Shown here in pieces: positions 8,114-16,620 of a stretch of DNA of 64,000 nucleotides (positions are counted from its first letter, which is position 1; each line of letters starts with the position of its first letter). A program made the translations under genes and the position numbers. Below the pieces are notes generated by a model. That model saw only the letters and a program-made list of their open reading frames with translations. It did not search any database and had not been told where the DNA came from. The stretch comes from Chryseobacterium sp. SNU WT5 (lineage in GTDB: Bacteria > Bacteroidota > Bacteroidia > Flavobacteriales > Weeksellaceae): positions 558,001 through 622,000 of the forward strand of contig NZ_CP041687.1 in NCBI RefSeq assembly GCF_007362475.1. The letters run 5' to 3'.

Positions 8114-9226
8114 TTAGTCCACAACTACTTTCACTATAGTTTTAATATGAATCAGCTGTTGCAAAAGTTCCTCACGAGATTTCGCTAGAACATTGATGTG
8201 CCCCATTTTACGTCCGGGTTTTGTATCCCGTTTTCCATACAAATGAATATAAGTATTGGGTAATTTCAGGACCTCTTCTAAACCATTATATTTAACTGTA
8301 CCCGTTTGATGATCTTCACCTACCAGGTTCAGCATTCCTGAAAATCCAAAATTGGAAGTGTCTGCCAAAGGTAAGTTCTTCAATATTCTATACATTTGTT
8401 CAAACTGAGAATTAGCATTTCCCTCCTGAGACTGGTGTCCGGAATTATGCAGACGCGGCGCCGTTTCATTAACCCAAACTTTACCTTCCTGATCCAAAAA
8501 TAATTCAATCGCAAATAATCCTTCGGAGTTAGCTGATTTTATAAACTGATCTGCGATCGCATCAATTTGATTTTGAACCTCATCCGAAATATGTGCCGGA
8601 CAAATATTAAAGTCAAGCAAATTTAATTTAGGATCTGCAACCATTTCCGTCACGGGAAAAGTTTTAATTTCGCCTTGTTCATTTTTAGCAATAATTAAAG
8701 AAAGCTCTTTATCTATATCCACCAAGTTTTCTAATACAGAAGGCTCATTCCACATTTTTGACAAATCAGATTCATCCTTAATGACCTGAACTCCTTTGCC
8801 ATCATAACCACCGGTATTCAGTTTTTGCACAAAAGGAAACGCGATGTTAATTTCATCGTCCGTAGACTGAATAATTTGAAAATCAGGACTGGGAATATTA
8901 TTCTGCTGATAAAACTGCTTCTGCAAAATTTTCTGTTGAATAATCTTGATGATATTTGAATTCGGAATCACTTTTACACCTTGATTTTCAAGTGCTTCCA
9001 GACCTCCAACACTTACATGCTCGATTTCAATAGAAACGACATCCATCTCTTTTCCGAAATTAAAAACCTCTTCTTTAAGATTAAAATTACCTTTGGTAAA
9101 GTGAGAGATATGAGCGCAGGAACAGTCTGAATTAGGATCCAGAATATGAAATTCATCATCATATTTTAATGCTTCCTGAATCAACATTCGACCTAACTGC
9201 CCTCCTCCTAAAATTCCAATTTTCAT
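8114..9226 (-). CDS. purK: PurK, N5-carboxyaminoimidazole ribonucleotide synthetase
   Basis: A 370-residue ATP-grasp enzyme of normal length for PurK, which makes N5-CAIR from AIR, bicarbonate and ATP, the step before PurE. It opens with the AIR-binding 'GILGGGQLGRMLIQEA'. The ATP-grasp core has 'FPFVQKLNTGGYDGKGVQVI', and the metal site has 'FAIELFLDQEGKVWVNETAPRLHNSGHQS'. The start lies 4 bp after the stop of the DUF1543 gene, so the two are cotranscribed. Separation from purE by three genes is notable. Confidence 0.95.
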   Translation of the reverse strand: MKIGILGGGQLGRMLIQEALKYDDEFHILDPNSDCSCAHISHFTKGNFNLKEEVFNFGKEMDVVSIEIEHVSVGGLEALENQGVKVIPNSNIIKIIQQKILQKQFYQQNNIPSPDFQIIQSTDDEINIAFPFVQKLNTGGYDGKGVQVIKDESDLSKMWNEPSVLENLVDIDKELSLIIAKNEQGEIKTFPVTEMVADPKLNLLDFNICPAHISDEVQNQIDAIADQFIKSANSEGLFAIELFLDQEGKVWVNETAPRLHNSGHQSQEGNANSQFEQMYRILKNLPLADTSNFGFSGMLNLVGEDHQTGTVKYNGLEEVLKLPNTYIHLYGKRDTKPGRKMGHINVLAKSREELLQQLIHIKTIVKVVVD

Positions 9227-9230
9227 TTTA

Positions 9231-9782
9231 CTATTTTAATTTGCTTATTTTTAAATAACCGATATATGTTACATTCTCTTGGTTTTCTTCTTCCGATTTC
9301 TCTAAGACTATTGAAAACCTGTCTGTAAATTCCTTTGGCAGAATGTCCGTAACTTTGAAGATATCATCGATATCAACACCATATTTGTCATCAATATGGC
9401 TAACCGCATCTTGGAAACCCATTGTTTTATAAAAGTCGGTTTTCTTAGCTCTTCTAATGATCTGAGCCATCGAATTCCCGACCATTAAATATTGCTTATG
9501 AAACTCTTCAAATTTACCAGGTTGATAACCGCCTAGATTAATAAAAAATAGATGATCTTTTGATACCTCTGAGGTTTTCTCTACGATTTTAACTTCGTAG
9601 CCATCTACAAATCTCACCTCCTGATAACAGTCTATATGAATTTTACCTTTGGCTTCGGGCCAAAAATTTTTCATGGCAGGTACCAGGTCTTTCAAATGTT
9701 CTGCAATACCAAAAAACACGTCGTGCTGCTCAATATTTCTGCCTTTTGGTACGGCTCCAAGAATGGAATAAAATAATTTCAT
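9231..9782 (-). CDS. DUF1543-domain protein
   Basis: A 183-residue protein counted from the ATG at 9782; a TTG two codons earlier is less likely. It matches the DUF1543 pattern: 'MKLFYSILGAVPKGRNIEQHDVFFGIA', then 'FWPEAKGKIHIDCYQEV', and 'LFFINLGGYQPGKFEEFHKQ' in the middle. These proteins are small, cytoplasmic and of unknown function. The gene ends 4 bp before purK and follows menF by 71 bp, so it belongs to a leftward cluster. No catalytic motif is evident. Confidence 0.8.
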   Translation of the reverse strand: MKLFYSILGAVPKGRNIEQHDVFFGIAEHLKDLVPAMKNFWPEAKGKIHIDCYQEVRFVDGYEVKIVEKTSEVSKDHLFFINLGGYQPGKFEEFHKQYLMVGNSMAQIIRRAKKTDFYKTMGFQDAVSHIDDKYGVDIDDIFKVTDILPKEFTDRFSIVLEKSEEENQENVTYIGYLKISKLK

Positions 9783-9853
9783 TTTCAAGAAAAAACAAAA
9801 ATACGTTTAAAATAAATTCTATAAAATTTTTGAGTCGCCTATTTTGCAGAACT

Positions 9854-10822
9854 TTAATACGAAAGATTGTTCAGGATCGCTTCCGCTTTCATCTCCGTTT
9901 CCTGCCATTCTTTATCAGGATTACTATCTGCTGTAATTCCACCACCTACATAAACCAAGGCGGCGTTGTTAAAAAATTGTGCACATCTAAGATTTACAAA
10001 ATATTGAATGGTTTCCTCCGTTTCTACTTTGATATATCCTGCATAAAAACTTCGTGGATGATCTTCAAATCTTTCAATTGCCTGGGCACACTGTTCTTTT
10101 GGGATACCACAGACTGCGGGTGTAGGATGTAGTTCTGCAATTACTTTCTCTAAATCCTGAACTTTAATTTTGGCTTGGAAATCATTTCTTAAATGCTTAA
10201 TATTTCCAGATATATGATCACAGGTATCAGATTTCTCAACATGCTCAGAATAGATTTTTAAAACAGAACTGATAAAATCCGTTACGGGTTGTTGTTCGTC
10301 AATTTCTTTGTGGGTCCAATTTTCATTTACAGAGATCGTACCTGCTAAACTCATGGTTTCAAATTGAGAGGTCGACTTATCAAACCTACCAAGCAATTCT
10401 GAAAAAGCACCCAGCCAGCATTTCCCTTCCTCAATTAAAAAGTAAACAAAAGCATTTGGATAGGAGTCGCAAAGATTTAAAAAGGTTTGGGATAAATTGA
10501 TTGCAGAACTTTCTAAATCGATAAGCTTCCTGCGGGAAATCACCAACTTAGGCAAAGAATGTTTTTTGATAAAACTAATAACCTGCGTTAATTTTTGAAC
10601 GTATTCGTTTTGGTAATCTTCTTTAAAATTTAGAAGTTGAGAAGATAAATCAGTAGAAAAGATCGGTGATTTTAAGAACTCATCAGTATTTATTGCAGTA
10701 ATACTACCTAAAAAATCAATATTCTCAGTCTTATCAAATGAAACAAAGCGAACGGTTTTCTTATCAACCTTCTTATCCGTTGTTACTATTTGACTTGTAA
10801 AAGGGAATCTGAAATAAACCAT
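9854..10822 (-). CDS. menF: isochorismate synthase (MenF-like chorismate-binding enzyme)
   Basis: A 322-residue chorismate-utilising enzyme, shorter than E. coli MenF (about 430) because the N-terminal half is reduced. The C-terminal catalytic domain is complete: 'ELHPTPAVCGIPKEQCAQAIERFEDHPRSFYAGYI' and 'CAQFFNNAALVYVGGGITADSNPDKEW' contain the chorismate and Mg2+ residues, including the glutamates of 'EWQETEMKAEAI'. It isomerises chorismate to isochorismate, the first step to menaquinone. The MenI-like thioesterase gene lies 43 bp upstream on the same strand, which supports menaquinone rather than siderophore synthesis. Confidence 0.85.
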   Translation of the reverse strand: MVYFRFPFTSQIVTTDKKVDKKTVRFVSFDKTENIDFLGSITAINTDEFLKSPIFSTDLSSQLLNFKEDYQNEYVQKLTQVISFIKKHSLPKLVISRRKLIDLESSAINLSQTFLNLCDSYPNAFVYFLIEEGKCWLGAFSELLGRFDKSTSQFETMSLAGTISVNENWTHKEIDEQQPVTDFISSVLKIYSEHVEKSDTCDHISGNIKHLRNDFQAKIKVQDLEKVIAELHPTPAVCGIPKEQCAQAIERFEDHPRSFYAGYIKVETEETIQYFVNLRCAQFFNNAALVYVGGGITADSNPDKEWQETEMKAEAILNNLSY

Positions 10823-10865
10823 TAGTAAGAGTGAATATATTTAGAAAATTGCTTTTTCTAAAGCT

Positions 10866-11282
10866 TTATCGTGGAATTATATTATTGGTCATGGTGGTAT
10901 GATTGATGAGCATCCCTTTTTCATCACGGATTTCGATTTCCGAAACGTGCATTGTATTCCCTTTGCGAATAAATCTCGCAGTTCCCGTTACCATTCCCTC
11001 TTTTTTACTTCGCAAGTGATTGGAATTAATATTGGTTCCTACCGGGGCAAATTTCTCTATGTCTACATGGATCACAGACAAGCAAGAGCCCAATGTTTCT
11101 GCCAAAACACAACTTGCACCACCATGCATAATGCCATAAGGCTGATGAATTTTTGGAGTTACGGGCATTGTTGCTGTAAGCGTTTCATCGGTAACATCTG
11201 TAAAAACAATATCTAATGTTTTCCCTAAACTTTCGCCACCCCAGGTATTGAGTTTTTTTAAAATCTGTTCCTTATTTTCCAT
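10866..11282 (-). CDS. PaaI/MenI-like hotdog thioesterase
   Basis: A 138-residue single hotdog-fold thioesterase. The core motif 'YGIMHGGASCVLAETLGS' holds the conserved HGG turn and the helix glutamate that acts in E. coli MenI (YdiI). 'FAPVGTNINSNHLRSKKEGMVTGTARFIRKG' follows as usual for the family. Being next to menF, it most likely hydrolyses 1,4-dihydroxy-2-naphthoyl-CoA in menaquinone synthesis, but the family also includes phenylacetyl-CoA and other acyl-CoA hydrolases. Likely cotranscribed with menF. Confidence 0.8.
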   Translation of the reverse strand: MENKEQILKKLNTWGGESLGKTLDIVFTDVTDETLTATMPVTPKIHQPYGIMHGGASCVLAETLGSCLSVIHVDIEKFAPVGTNINSNHLRSKKEGMVTGTARFIRKGNTMHVSEIEIRDEKGMLINHTTMTNNIIPR

Positions 11283-11331
11283 TAATTTTTTTTTAATTCT
11301 ATTTTTCAGAGTTCATGGACCAACATAATCA

Positions 11332-11898
11332 TTAATAAATTTTGGGATTCCATTTCTCTGGAAATTTGGGAGTTCTTTTCGTATAATACTCTTCCAGTTC
11401 ATCCATGATATCCTCGTAAGTTCTTGTTTCTAAATCTTCAACAGAAATTTTCTTACCAAGATATATTGTTTTGTCCTTAAAATCCCCAGAAGCTATAACA
11501 ATAGGAACTTTTGCCGCTAAGGCCATATGATAAAAACCTTTTCGCCATTTCGGAACCCAACTTCTTGTTCCTTCTGGCGTGATTACCAGACTGAAAGAAT
11601 CTTTTTTGAACTCGTTAACAACAAAATTTACCAAATTATTTTTTTGTGAGCGGTCAATTCCTACACCGCCCATCGCTTTGATCAAGAATCCGTACCAAGC
11701 TTTCGTATGCTGATCTTTTATGATCACCTTCAACGGTTTACCCAAAGACCAATAGGCAAAATTGCCAAGCATATACTCGTCGTTAGCGGTATGTGGTGCA
11801 ACCACCAGAATACACCGATCCAAATTATCTACATCCCCTTCCAAGACCACTTTCCAGCCTAAAAGTTTTAGCATTAATTTGCCGAATAATTTCTTCAT
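11332..11898 (-). CDS. PlsC-like 1-acylglycerol-3-phosphate acyltransferase family protein
   Basis: A 188-residue short acyltransferase of the PlsC superfamily. Block I reads APHTANDEYM, giving H-x4-E where the catalytic pair is normally H-x4-D. Block II 'GVGIDRSQKN' and block III 'VITPEGTRS' are intact, with the basic 'WVPKWRKGFYHMA' after them. Typical PlsC proteins move an acyl chain to lysophosphatidic acid or a related lipid at the inner membrane. The small size and lack of a clear transmembrane segment suggest a peripheral protein, perhaps an aminolipid or ornithine-lipid type enzyme. It precedes menI-menF by 49 bp. Confidence 0.82.
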   Translation of the reverse strand: MKKLFGKLMLKLLGWKVVLEGDVDNLDRCILVVAPHTANDEYMLGNFAYWSLGKPLKVIIKDQHTKAWYGFLIKAMGGVGIDRSQKNNLVNFVVNEFKKDSFSLVITPEGTRSWVPKWRKGFYHMALAAKVPIVIASGDFKDKTIYLGKKISVEDLETRTYEDIMDELEEYYTKRTPKFPEKWNPKIY

Positions 11899-11952
11899 AT
11901 TGTTAACAGTTTACGTTCTATAAGTCTGAATATTTTTTCAAAAATAAGCAAA

Positions 11953-11983
11953 AAGGTATAACCAAATAACTTGGTTATACCTT
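11953..11983 (-). terminator. hairpin terminator of the 20-aa peptide unit
   Basis: A perfect 13-bp stem (AAGGTATAACCAA / TTGGTTATACCTT) with a 5-base loop. On the minus strand it is followed by a T-rich tail (TTTTTGCTTATTTTT). It lies 26 bp beyond the stop of the tiny reading frame at 12010-12072 and ahead of the plsC-like gene. It could end the PspC transcript as well. Confidence 0.75.
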
Positions 11984-12009
11984 ACAAAGATATTGTTTTA
12001 AAATCCGAA

Positions 12010-12072
12010 CTAGAATAAACCAGTAACGAAATCTATAATTTTAATTGCTATTTCTAAAACGAATTGTACCAT
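12010..12072 (-). CDS. possible 20-residue amphipathic peptide
   Basis: A tiny open frame with ATG at 12072, stop at 12010-12012, and product MVQFVLEIAIKIIDFVTGLF. Polar residues Q3, E7, K11, D14 and T17 fall at 3-4 residue spacing, so they line one side of a helix while the other side is all hydrophobic. This resembles phenol-soluble-modulin or small-membrane-toxin peptides. A strong terminator follows it within 30 bp, and it sits alone in a 343-bp gap between the PspC and plsC-like genes. No Shine-Dalgarno site is seen, as is normal here. It may also be chance; conservation was not tested. Confidence 0.4.
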   Translation of the reverse strand: MVQFVLEIAIKIIDFVTGLF

Positions 12073-12241
12073 AATAGAGGTTTTTAAAGATGTTAATTAA
12101 TACCAGATTGTAATTAACAGTACGAAATTAGTAATTATTTTTCAATAAAGGAATTTCCAGACTGTTAATTTTTATTAAAGTTTAAAAAAACTTGAAAAAT
12201 CAACTAGTGAACTGCTTAATTTTCAATTTTCTTACCATTAT
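12073..12241. other. AT-rich spacer upstream of the tiny frame
   Basis: Between the PspC stop and the 20-codon frame the sequence is about 75% AT. No longer reading frame, tRNA or riboswitch was seen. A weak minus-strand TAATTTCG element is present but has no TTG at a proper distance. Confidence 0.4.
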
Positions 12242-13966
12242 CTACTTTGTTTTTATAGACACTTCTTTTTTACCGTCTTTAATTACAATATCGACATTTT
12301 TCATCTTCTTCATACCTTTTCCGATAGAATCGATTACATCTTCTGCCTGATCTTTAGACACTTTTTTATTGTTGATAATCACACTATCTTTATCATTAGA
12401 ATTGTATTCAATCGTAGAACCATTGATCCTGATTTTGTTTTTCTCGATAGAAATTCCTGAATGATTACTGTAATCGTCGTCGTAACTGTCATCACTACTA
12501 TCATCATCTAACTGCAGCACATTATCTCTTACTTTGAAAATTTTGAAATTTTGTGGTACCACCAACTCATAATTTACATTATAATTTCTGAAGCGGTGTT
12601 CGTAAGGATATTTCACATAATTGGGTAGTAGGATTTTATTTCCCTGAATTTCTACCGGAACATTTAACTGAACCGGAACATTATATCCTTTCCCTTCTTT
12701 TTTGATGATCAGGTAAGGCGCATTAATATTTGATTTTCTGGTTACCTCTACCGAAGGATAATCTTCTTCAAAAACCGTTTTTTTATCAGAGTAGATATCA
12801 TCATCATATGCTGTAAAACTCTGAGGAATAGTAACCTGTTTTACGTCAATATACAAGCTGTCTGATCCAGCATTGATCGCCACATTTTCTATATCTTCTT
12901 TATGTCCTTTGAAAATCAAGTCCTGTTTAGCCATACTGACACCAAAATAGGTAGCAAAAGCAAACAATAACAGCACTAACGCACCTAAAACATATCCCAC
13001 ATTTCGCAGCTGAGTTTTAGGAGAGATTAATTTAATAGAAAGCAGACTGAAGAGGATTGCAGGGATTAAAGTACCAAGTAACATCATACCAAAAACCGCA
13101 TTACTTGTTCCCACCTCACTGAAATAGAAATTAAACTCATTCATCCCAGGCAGTCCGGGTACTCCAGGTAATTGTGGAGTTCCGAAGATACCAAATATAA
13201 AAAATGCTCCCACGATGCAACCAAGTGCCATCAATCCAAATATTCCACCCAAAGAATATCTAACCAGATTCCAAAGTCCACTTCCTGCTTTGTGGATGTA
13301 CGGTTTGTTTTCGTTATAGATTTCGCCGACTCTTTGGGTAGATTCGTTTGCAAACTGCACAATTTTAGTAGATTCTTCCTTTAAATTATCAAAATTCATT
13401 GGTTTGCCTTTCATTTTTAAAAAGTCTGAGGCAGTTTCCGCTTTTGGTAAAACGATCCAAAGAATGATGTAAATTAATACAATAATCATGGTAGAAATTG
13501 CAGTGAATATTCCTATAATCGCTATTCCTAACCAAATTGCACGCATTGCAGTAACATCCATCCCAACGTAATGTGCTAAACCTGCACATACTCCAGCGAT
13601 TTTTTGTTTCTCTGGGTCACGGTATAGTTGTTTATTCCCGCTAAAGTTTGCAGATGATCTTTGCTCTCTCTTTTTGCTGGAAGTATTATCTGAAAAGTAG
13701 GCTTCTTCTTGCTCCTCTATTTTTTCTGGAGATCCAATTTGTGCAATCACTTTCTCTACGTCGGTATCGTTAATCACTTCTCTTTTTCCTAAAAGATCAT
13801 TAAAGATTTCGACCATTCTAATTTCTATATCGTGCATCACTTCTTCGGCCTCATTGACATCCAAAGAGCTTTTAAGTGCGGCAAGATAATCACTCAATTT
13901 TATGTAGGCATGTTCCTCAATAGTGAAAGAGAAACCGGCAAGTCCTATAGATAATGTCTTATTCAT
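12242..13966 (-). CDS. PspC-domain membrane protein
   Basis: A 574-residue membrane protein from the ATG at 13966. Residues ~1-80 ('EEVMHDIEIRMVEIFNDLLGKREVINDTDVEKVIAQIGSP') resemble the regulatory region of HAAS/PspC proteins. The PspC domain near residues 115-180 reads 'LYRDPEKQKIAGVCAGLAHYVGMD' plus a transmembrane segment. Three more transmembrane segments lie around residues 240-350. The C-terminal ~200 residues are an extracytoplasmic or cytoplasmic beta-rich region with acidic runs (DDDSSDDSYDDD). It starts 4 bp after the PadR gene stop, so the PadR protein probably controls it in response to envelope stress or another signal. Confidence 0.8.
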   Translation of the reverse strand: MNKTLSIGLAGFSFTIEEHAYIKLSDYLAALKSSLDVNEAEEVMHDIEIRMVEIFNDLLGKREVINDTDVEKVIAQIGSPEKIEEQEEAYFSDNTSSKKREQRSSANFSGNKQLYRDPEKQKIAGVCAGLAHYVGMDVTAMRAIWLGIAIIGIFTAISTMIIVLIYIILWIVLPKAETASDFLKMKGKPMNFDNLKEESTKIVQFANESTQRVGEIYNENKPYIHKAGSGLWNLVRYSLGGIFGLMALGCIVGAFFIFGIFGTPQLPGVPGLPGMNEFNFYFSEVGTSNAVFGMMLLGTLIPAILFSLLSIKLISPKTQLRNVGYVLGALVLLLFAFATYFGVSMAKQDLIFKGHKEDIENVAINAGSDSLYIDVKQVTIPQSFTAYDDDIYSDKKTVFEEDYPSVEVTRKSNINAPYLIIKKEGKGYNVPVQLNVPVEIQGNKILLPNYVKYPYEHRFRNYNVNYELVVPQNFKIFKVRDNVLQLDDDSSDDSYDDDYSNHSGISIEKNKIRINGSTIEYNSNDKDSVIINNKKVSKDQAEDVIDSIGKGMKKMKNVDIVIKDGKKEVSIKTK

Positions 13967-13970
13967 CGTT

Positions 13971-14342
13971 TTAGATTTTATTTTCAAACGAATTGTCGGT
14001 ATCGTTCGTTGGGTTAGTTTTTTTAGTAATAAAGTTGACAGAGTCAGTCAGATCATTCCAGGTATTCAGCAGTTCAGCAAGGAACAACTTACCCTTTTCT
14101 GTCATTTGGTAATACTTTCTGGGCGGACCTCCAGTGGACTCTTCCCATCTATAGGAAAGAAATTCACCATTTTTCAATCGGGTAAGAAGCGGATAAAGTG
14201 TCCCCTCTACTACATCTAGTTTCCCTTTTTTCAGTTCATCAATCAAATCGGAAACATACATTTCCCGCGCATTGATTAAACTCAAAATACAGAATTCCAG
14301 AATTCCTTTTCGCATTTGCGCTTTAGTGTTTTCTGTGTTCAT
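13971..14342 (-). CDS. PadR-family transcriptional regulator
   Basis: A 123-residue PadR protein. The ATG at 14342 is preferred because the residues from M-N-T-E-N-T-K-A-Q-M-R-K-G onward are the standard PadR N-terminus; an in-frame start 33 codons earlier gives an unlikely basic leader. 'VSDLIDELKKGKLDVVEGTLYPLLTRLKN' is the winged helix and 'STGGPPRKYYQMTEKG' is the characteristic wing. The C-terminal helix is short. It is cotranscribed with the PspC gene downstream and most likely represses this operon in response to an unidentified ligand, as PadR-PspC pairs are common. Confidence 0.9.
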   Translation of the reverse strand: MNTENTKAQMRKGILEFCILSLINAREMYVSDLIDELKKGKLDVVEGTLYPLLTRLKNGEFLSYRWEESTGGPPRKYYQMTEKGKLFLAELLNTWNDLTDSVNFITKKTNPTNDTDNSFENKI

Positions 14343-14571
14343 TATATTAAGGTTTTCATTTTTAAATAGGTCGTGATAAGAAGGTTTTCTTTTAACTTTT
14401 TTCATTTGGTTAAAACACTCTTCCTCAACCTTACAATGCAAAGATATATAATTTATTTAGTATTATGCAATACAAAGTAGTAAAAAACTGCTCTATTTTC
14501 TAATAAAATTTAGCAAATGCAATAAGCATCGTGTTTTGGAAGCTAAAAATTTTTTCACTAAAAAACAAAAA

Positions 14572-14600
14572 AACCACTTCAATGATGAGGTGGTTATTAT
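14572..14600 (-). terminator. terminator of the T9SS cargo gene
   Basis: Stem AACCAC...GTGGTT (positions 14572-14595, one internal mismatch) followed on the minus strand by TTTTTTTGTTTTT, just past the stop codon of the secreted GEVED protein. Confidence 0.6.
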
Positions 14601-14616
14601 TTAGTACATTGTTTTA

Positions 14617-16185
14617 CTATTTTTTGATCACTTTACGAGATTGCATTGTACCATCTTTCATATAAAGAGTAATAATGTAAAGTCCTGCTTTTAAATGTGC
14701 AAAATTAAGTTCGGCAGATGGCTTCATGTTTTTAAGAATTCTACCTGAAACCTCTTTTATGGAAATATTTTTAACCCCTTTTAGGTCAGAAATTTTTAGT
14801 ACATCCTGGAAAGGATTGGGATATAGTGATATCAGATCTTTAGTAACATTATCCGTTTTTAGCACCGGTTCTTTTATCGTAAGGGAATAATCTTCAAACT
14901 GTCCGTAGTCTGTGGTTAGATTGCATGGGTTATTATCCGATACTTCACCATCATAATATGCTTTTTTAATACGTATTCTGGTCGAGCCCGATTTAGCACC
15001 TTCTGGAACTACAATATCTCCGTAGACAGGGATGCTTGTAACTCCATCACTATCCGTTTGCATTAAAGTCCCGTCTGCAAAATAAACTTCGCCTGGATCA
15101 TTTAAACTTCCATTTTGATTCCAGTCGATAAAAACAACATACTGAGAAGTAAAATCCCCATCTGTATTTCCATTTAGATCAATCTTATATGTTTTTGCAG
15201 TTTCTACAATACCTTTTGACTCTGTAAAAAATTCATGTGCCGTACCCCCTGTTTCTGCAGCAGAAACATGATCAATTCCCGCAAAATTCACATAAGTAAT
15301 TGGTTCAACATTTGTAATACCAACTGGACCACAATAATTGATATCGCTATTCGTAGAAAATGAAATTTCATTACAATTAATCGCATCTCCAATACTATTC
15401 ATCGGAATAACCTTGGCAAAATAGGTGGTTCTTTTTTTTAAGATAACATCCATTGATAAATTGGTCGCAGGGACTATCATGTTTAAAACGCCTGAAGCAT
15501 TGGAACTTGCGCCAATCTTTAGTTGATATTTGGTAGCACCGCTAACTGCGGGCCAGGAAATATGGGTTTGTCCATAGTTTATTACTGATTCGTTTGCTGG
15601 ACTGACAAATGTTGCGCAACCCGGCACCGTGCTTACCACTTCTTGGATAATTGATAAGTCATCAAAATATATGGTTCCGCTTCCTGTCGATCGTTGAAAA
15701 AATGCACCGATAGAGTATTTAGAACCTGACGCAAGATTATCTTCGAGAACCTTTCCTACGGGAAGTTCTTCGGAAAATGAAGTACATTTAGAAACAGCGG
15801 ATGAAGTTATATTTTTGCTGGAAATTACCGATATACTCCAAAGTTCCTTAACAGGATCAAAGGTATTTAACGTCAGATATAGTGATCCAGAGAGATTGGC
15901 TGTTTTTTTATACTTAACCGATACCGTGATCTTTTGTCCATTACTTTTCTGCTTAACCGGTAAAGCAGAAAAATCGATGGCAAGCCCCCCAGAACTCTCA
16001 TTGGCAGAATAAGATTGAGACCAAGACGTAAATCCACTACATGCAGCTAAAATACTCGCGTTACCATTTCCAAAAACAATCACGCCATCATACGATTGGA
16101 GCCCTTCAAAATTTTGCAGAACGTTATATTGTGCTTTAATACTTATAGTCAGCATTATAAACACTAAAAGTATTTTTCTTATCAT
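14617..16185 (-). CDS. T9SS-secreted protein with GEVED and type A sorting domains
   Basis: A 522-residue secreted protein. Residues 1-18 form a signal peptide (MIRKILLVFIMLTISIKA). A galactose-binding-like region follows to about residue 190, then a fibronectin-like region (~195-280, 'ISWPAVSGATKYQLKIG'). The GEVED domain (~340-440) shows 'YVVFIDWNQNGSLNDPGEVYF'. The C-terminal ~70 residues, 'LYPNPFQDVLKI...LKAGLYIITLYMKDG', are the type A sorting domain recognised by the type IX secretion system. It is therefore exported to the cell surface; its substrate is unknown. It stands alone with its own terminator. Confidence 0.9.
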   Translation of the reverse strand: MIRKILLVFIMLTISIKAQYNVLQNFEGLQSYDGVIVFGNGNASILAACSGFTSWSQSYSANESSGGLAIDFSALPVKQKSNGQKITVSVKYKKTANLSGSLYLTLNTFDPVKELWSISVISSKNITSSAVSKCTSFSEELPVGKVLEDNLASGSKYSIGAFFQRSTGSGTIYFDDLSIIQEVVSTVPGCATFVSPANESVINYGQTHISWPAVSGATKYQLKIGASSNASGVLNMIVPATNLSMDVILKKRTTYFAKVIPMNSIGDAINCNEISFSTNSDINYCGPVGITNVEPITYVNFAGIDHVSAAETGGTAHEFFTESKGIVETAKTYKIDLNGNTDGDFTSQYVVFIDWNQNGSLNDPGEVYFADGTLMQTDSDGVTSIPVYGDIVVPEGAKSGSTRIRIKKAYYDGEVSDNNPCNLTTDYGQFEDYSLTIKEPVLKTDNVTKDLISLYPNPFQDVLKISDLKGVKNISIKEVSGRILKNMKPSAELNFAHLKAGLYIITLYMKDGTMQSRKVIKK

Positions 16186-16335
16186 CCAATAAAATTAAGG
16201 TACCCTAAAAATAATGAAATACGAGGTAACAAACAAGAAAAAATTCAATTATTTATAATAAATAATAGGTTTTTATTCATATTACACAACATTACTTCTT
16301 ATTTATTAAGATAATGCCATATCAATCCGTGATTA

Positions 16336-16620
16336 TTATTCGGTAATAGAATTCGATTTGTAAAATTTCCTATGTTCATTTTGTAGAAATTCAATTTTCT
16401 CCAGCAAATGCTGAATCACCTCTAATCCAGCCAGATTTACATCTAAATCATAATGCCAGGTCATCATTTTTTCAAAAACTGATAGTTGTTCGTAGTGAAG
16501 ATATTTGATCTCATTTTCGGTTTCAGTCTTAAGCAGGCCAGCCTCTTCCAGAGAATCAAAAAAAGTAATTTCTACGTTATAGATTCTTACCAGCTCTTCC
16601 CGTGATATTCTTTCGCTCAT
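16336..16620 (-). CDS. cbpM: CbpM, chaperone-modulator of CbpA
   Basis: A 94-residue MerR-like CbpM protein ('[25 protein letters not shown]'), with a C-terminal coiled helix '[21 protein letters not shown]'. It binds the J-domain of CbpA and blocks its work with DnaK. Its ATG overlaps the cbpA stop by four bases (ATGA), so the two genes are translationally coupled, as in E. coli. Together they modulate the Hsp70 system. Confidence 0.85.
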   Translation of the reverse strand: MSERISREELVRIYNVEITFFDSLEEAGLLKTETENEIKYLHYEQLSVFEKMMTWHYDLDVNLAGLEVIQHLLEKIEFLQNEHRKFYKSNSITE

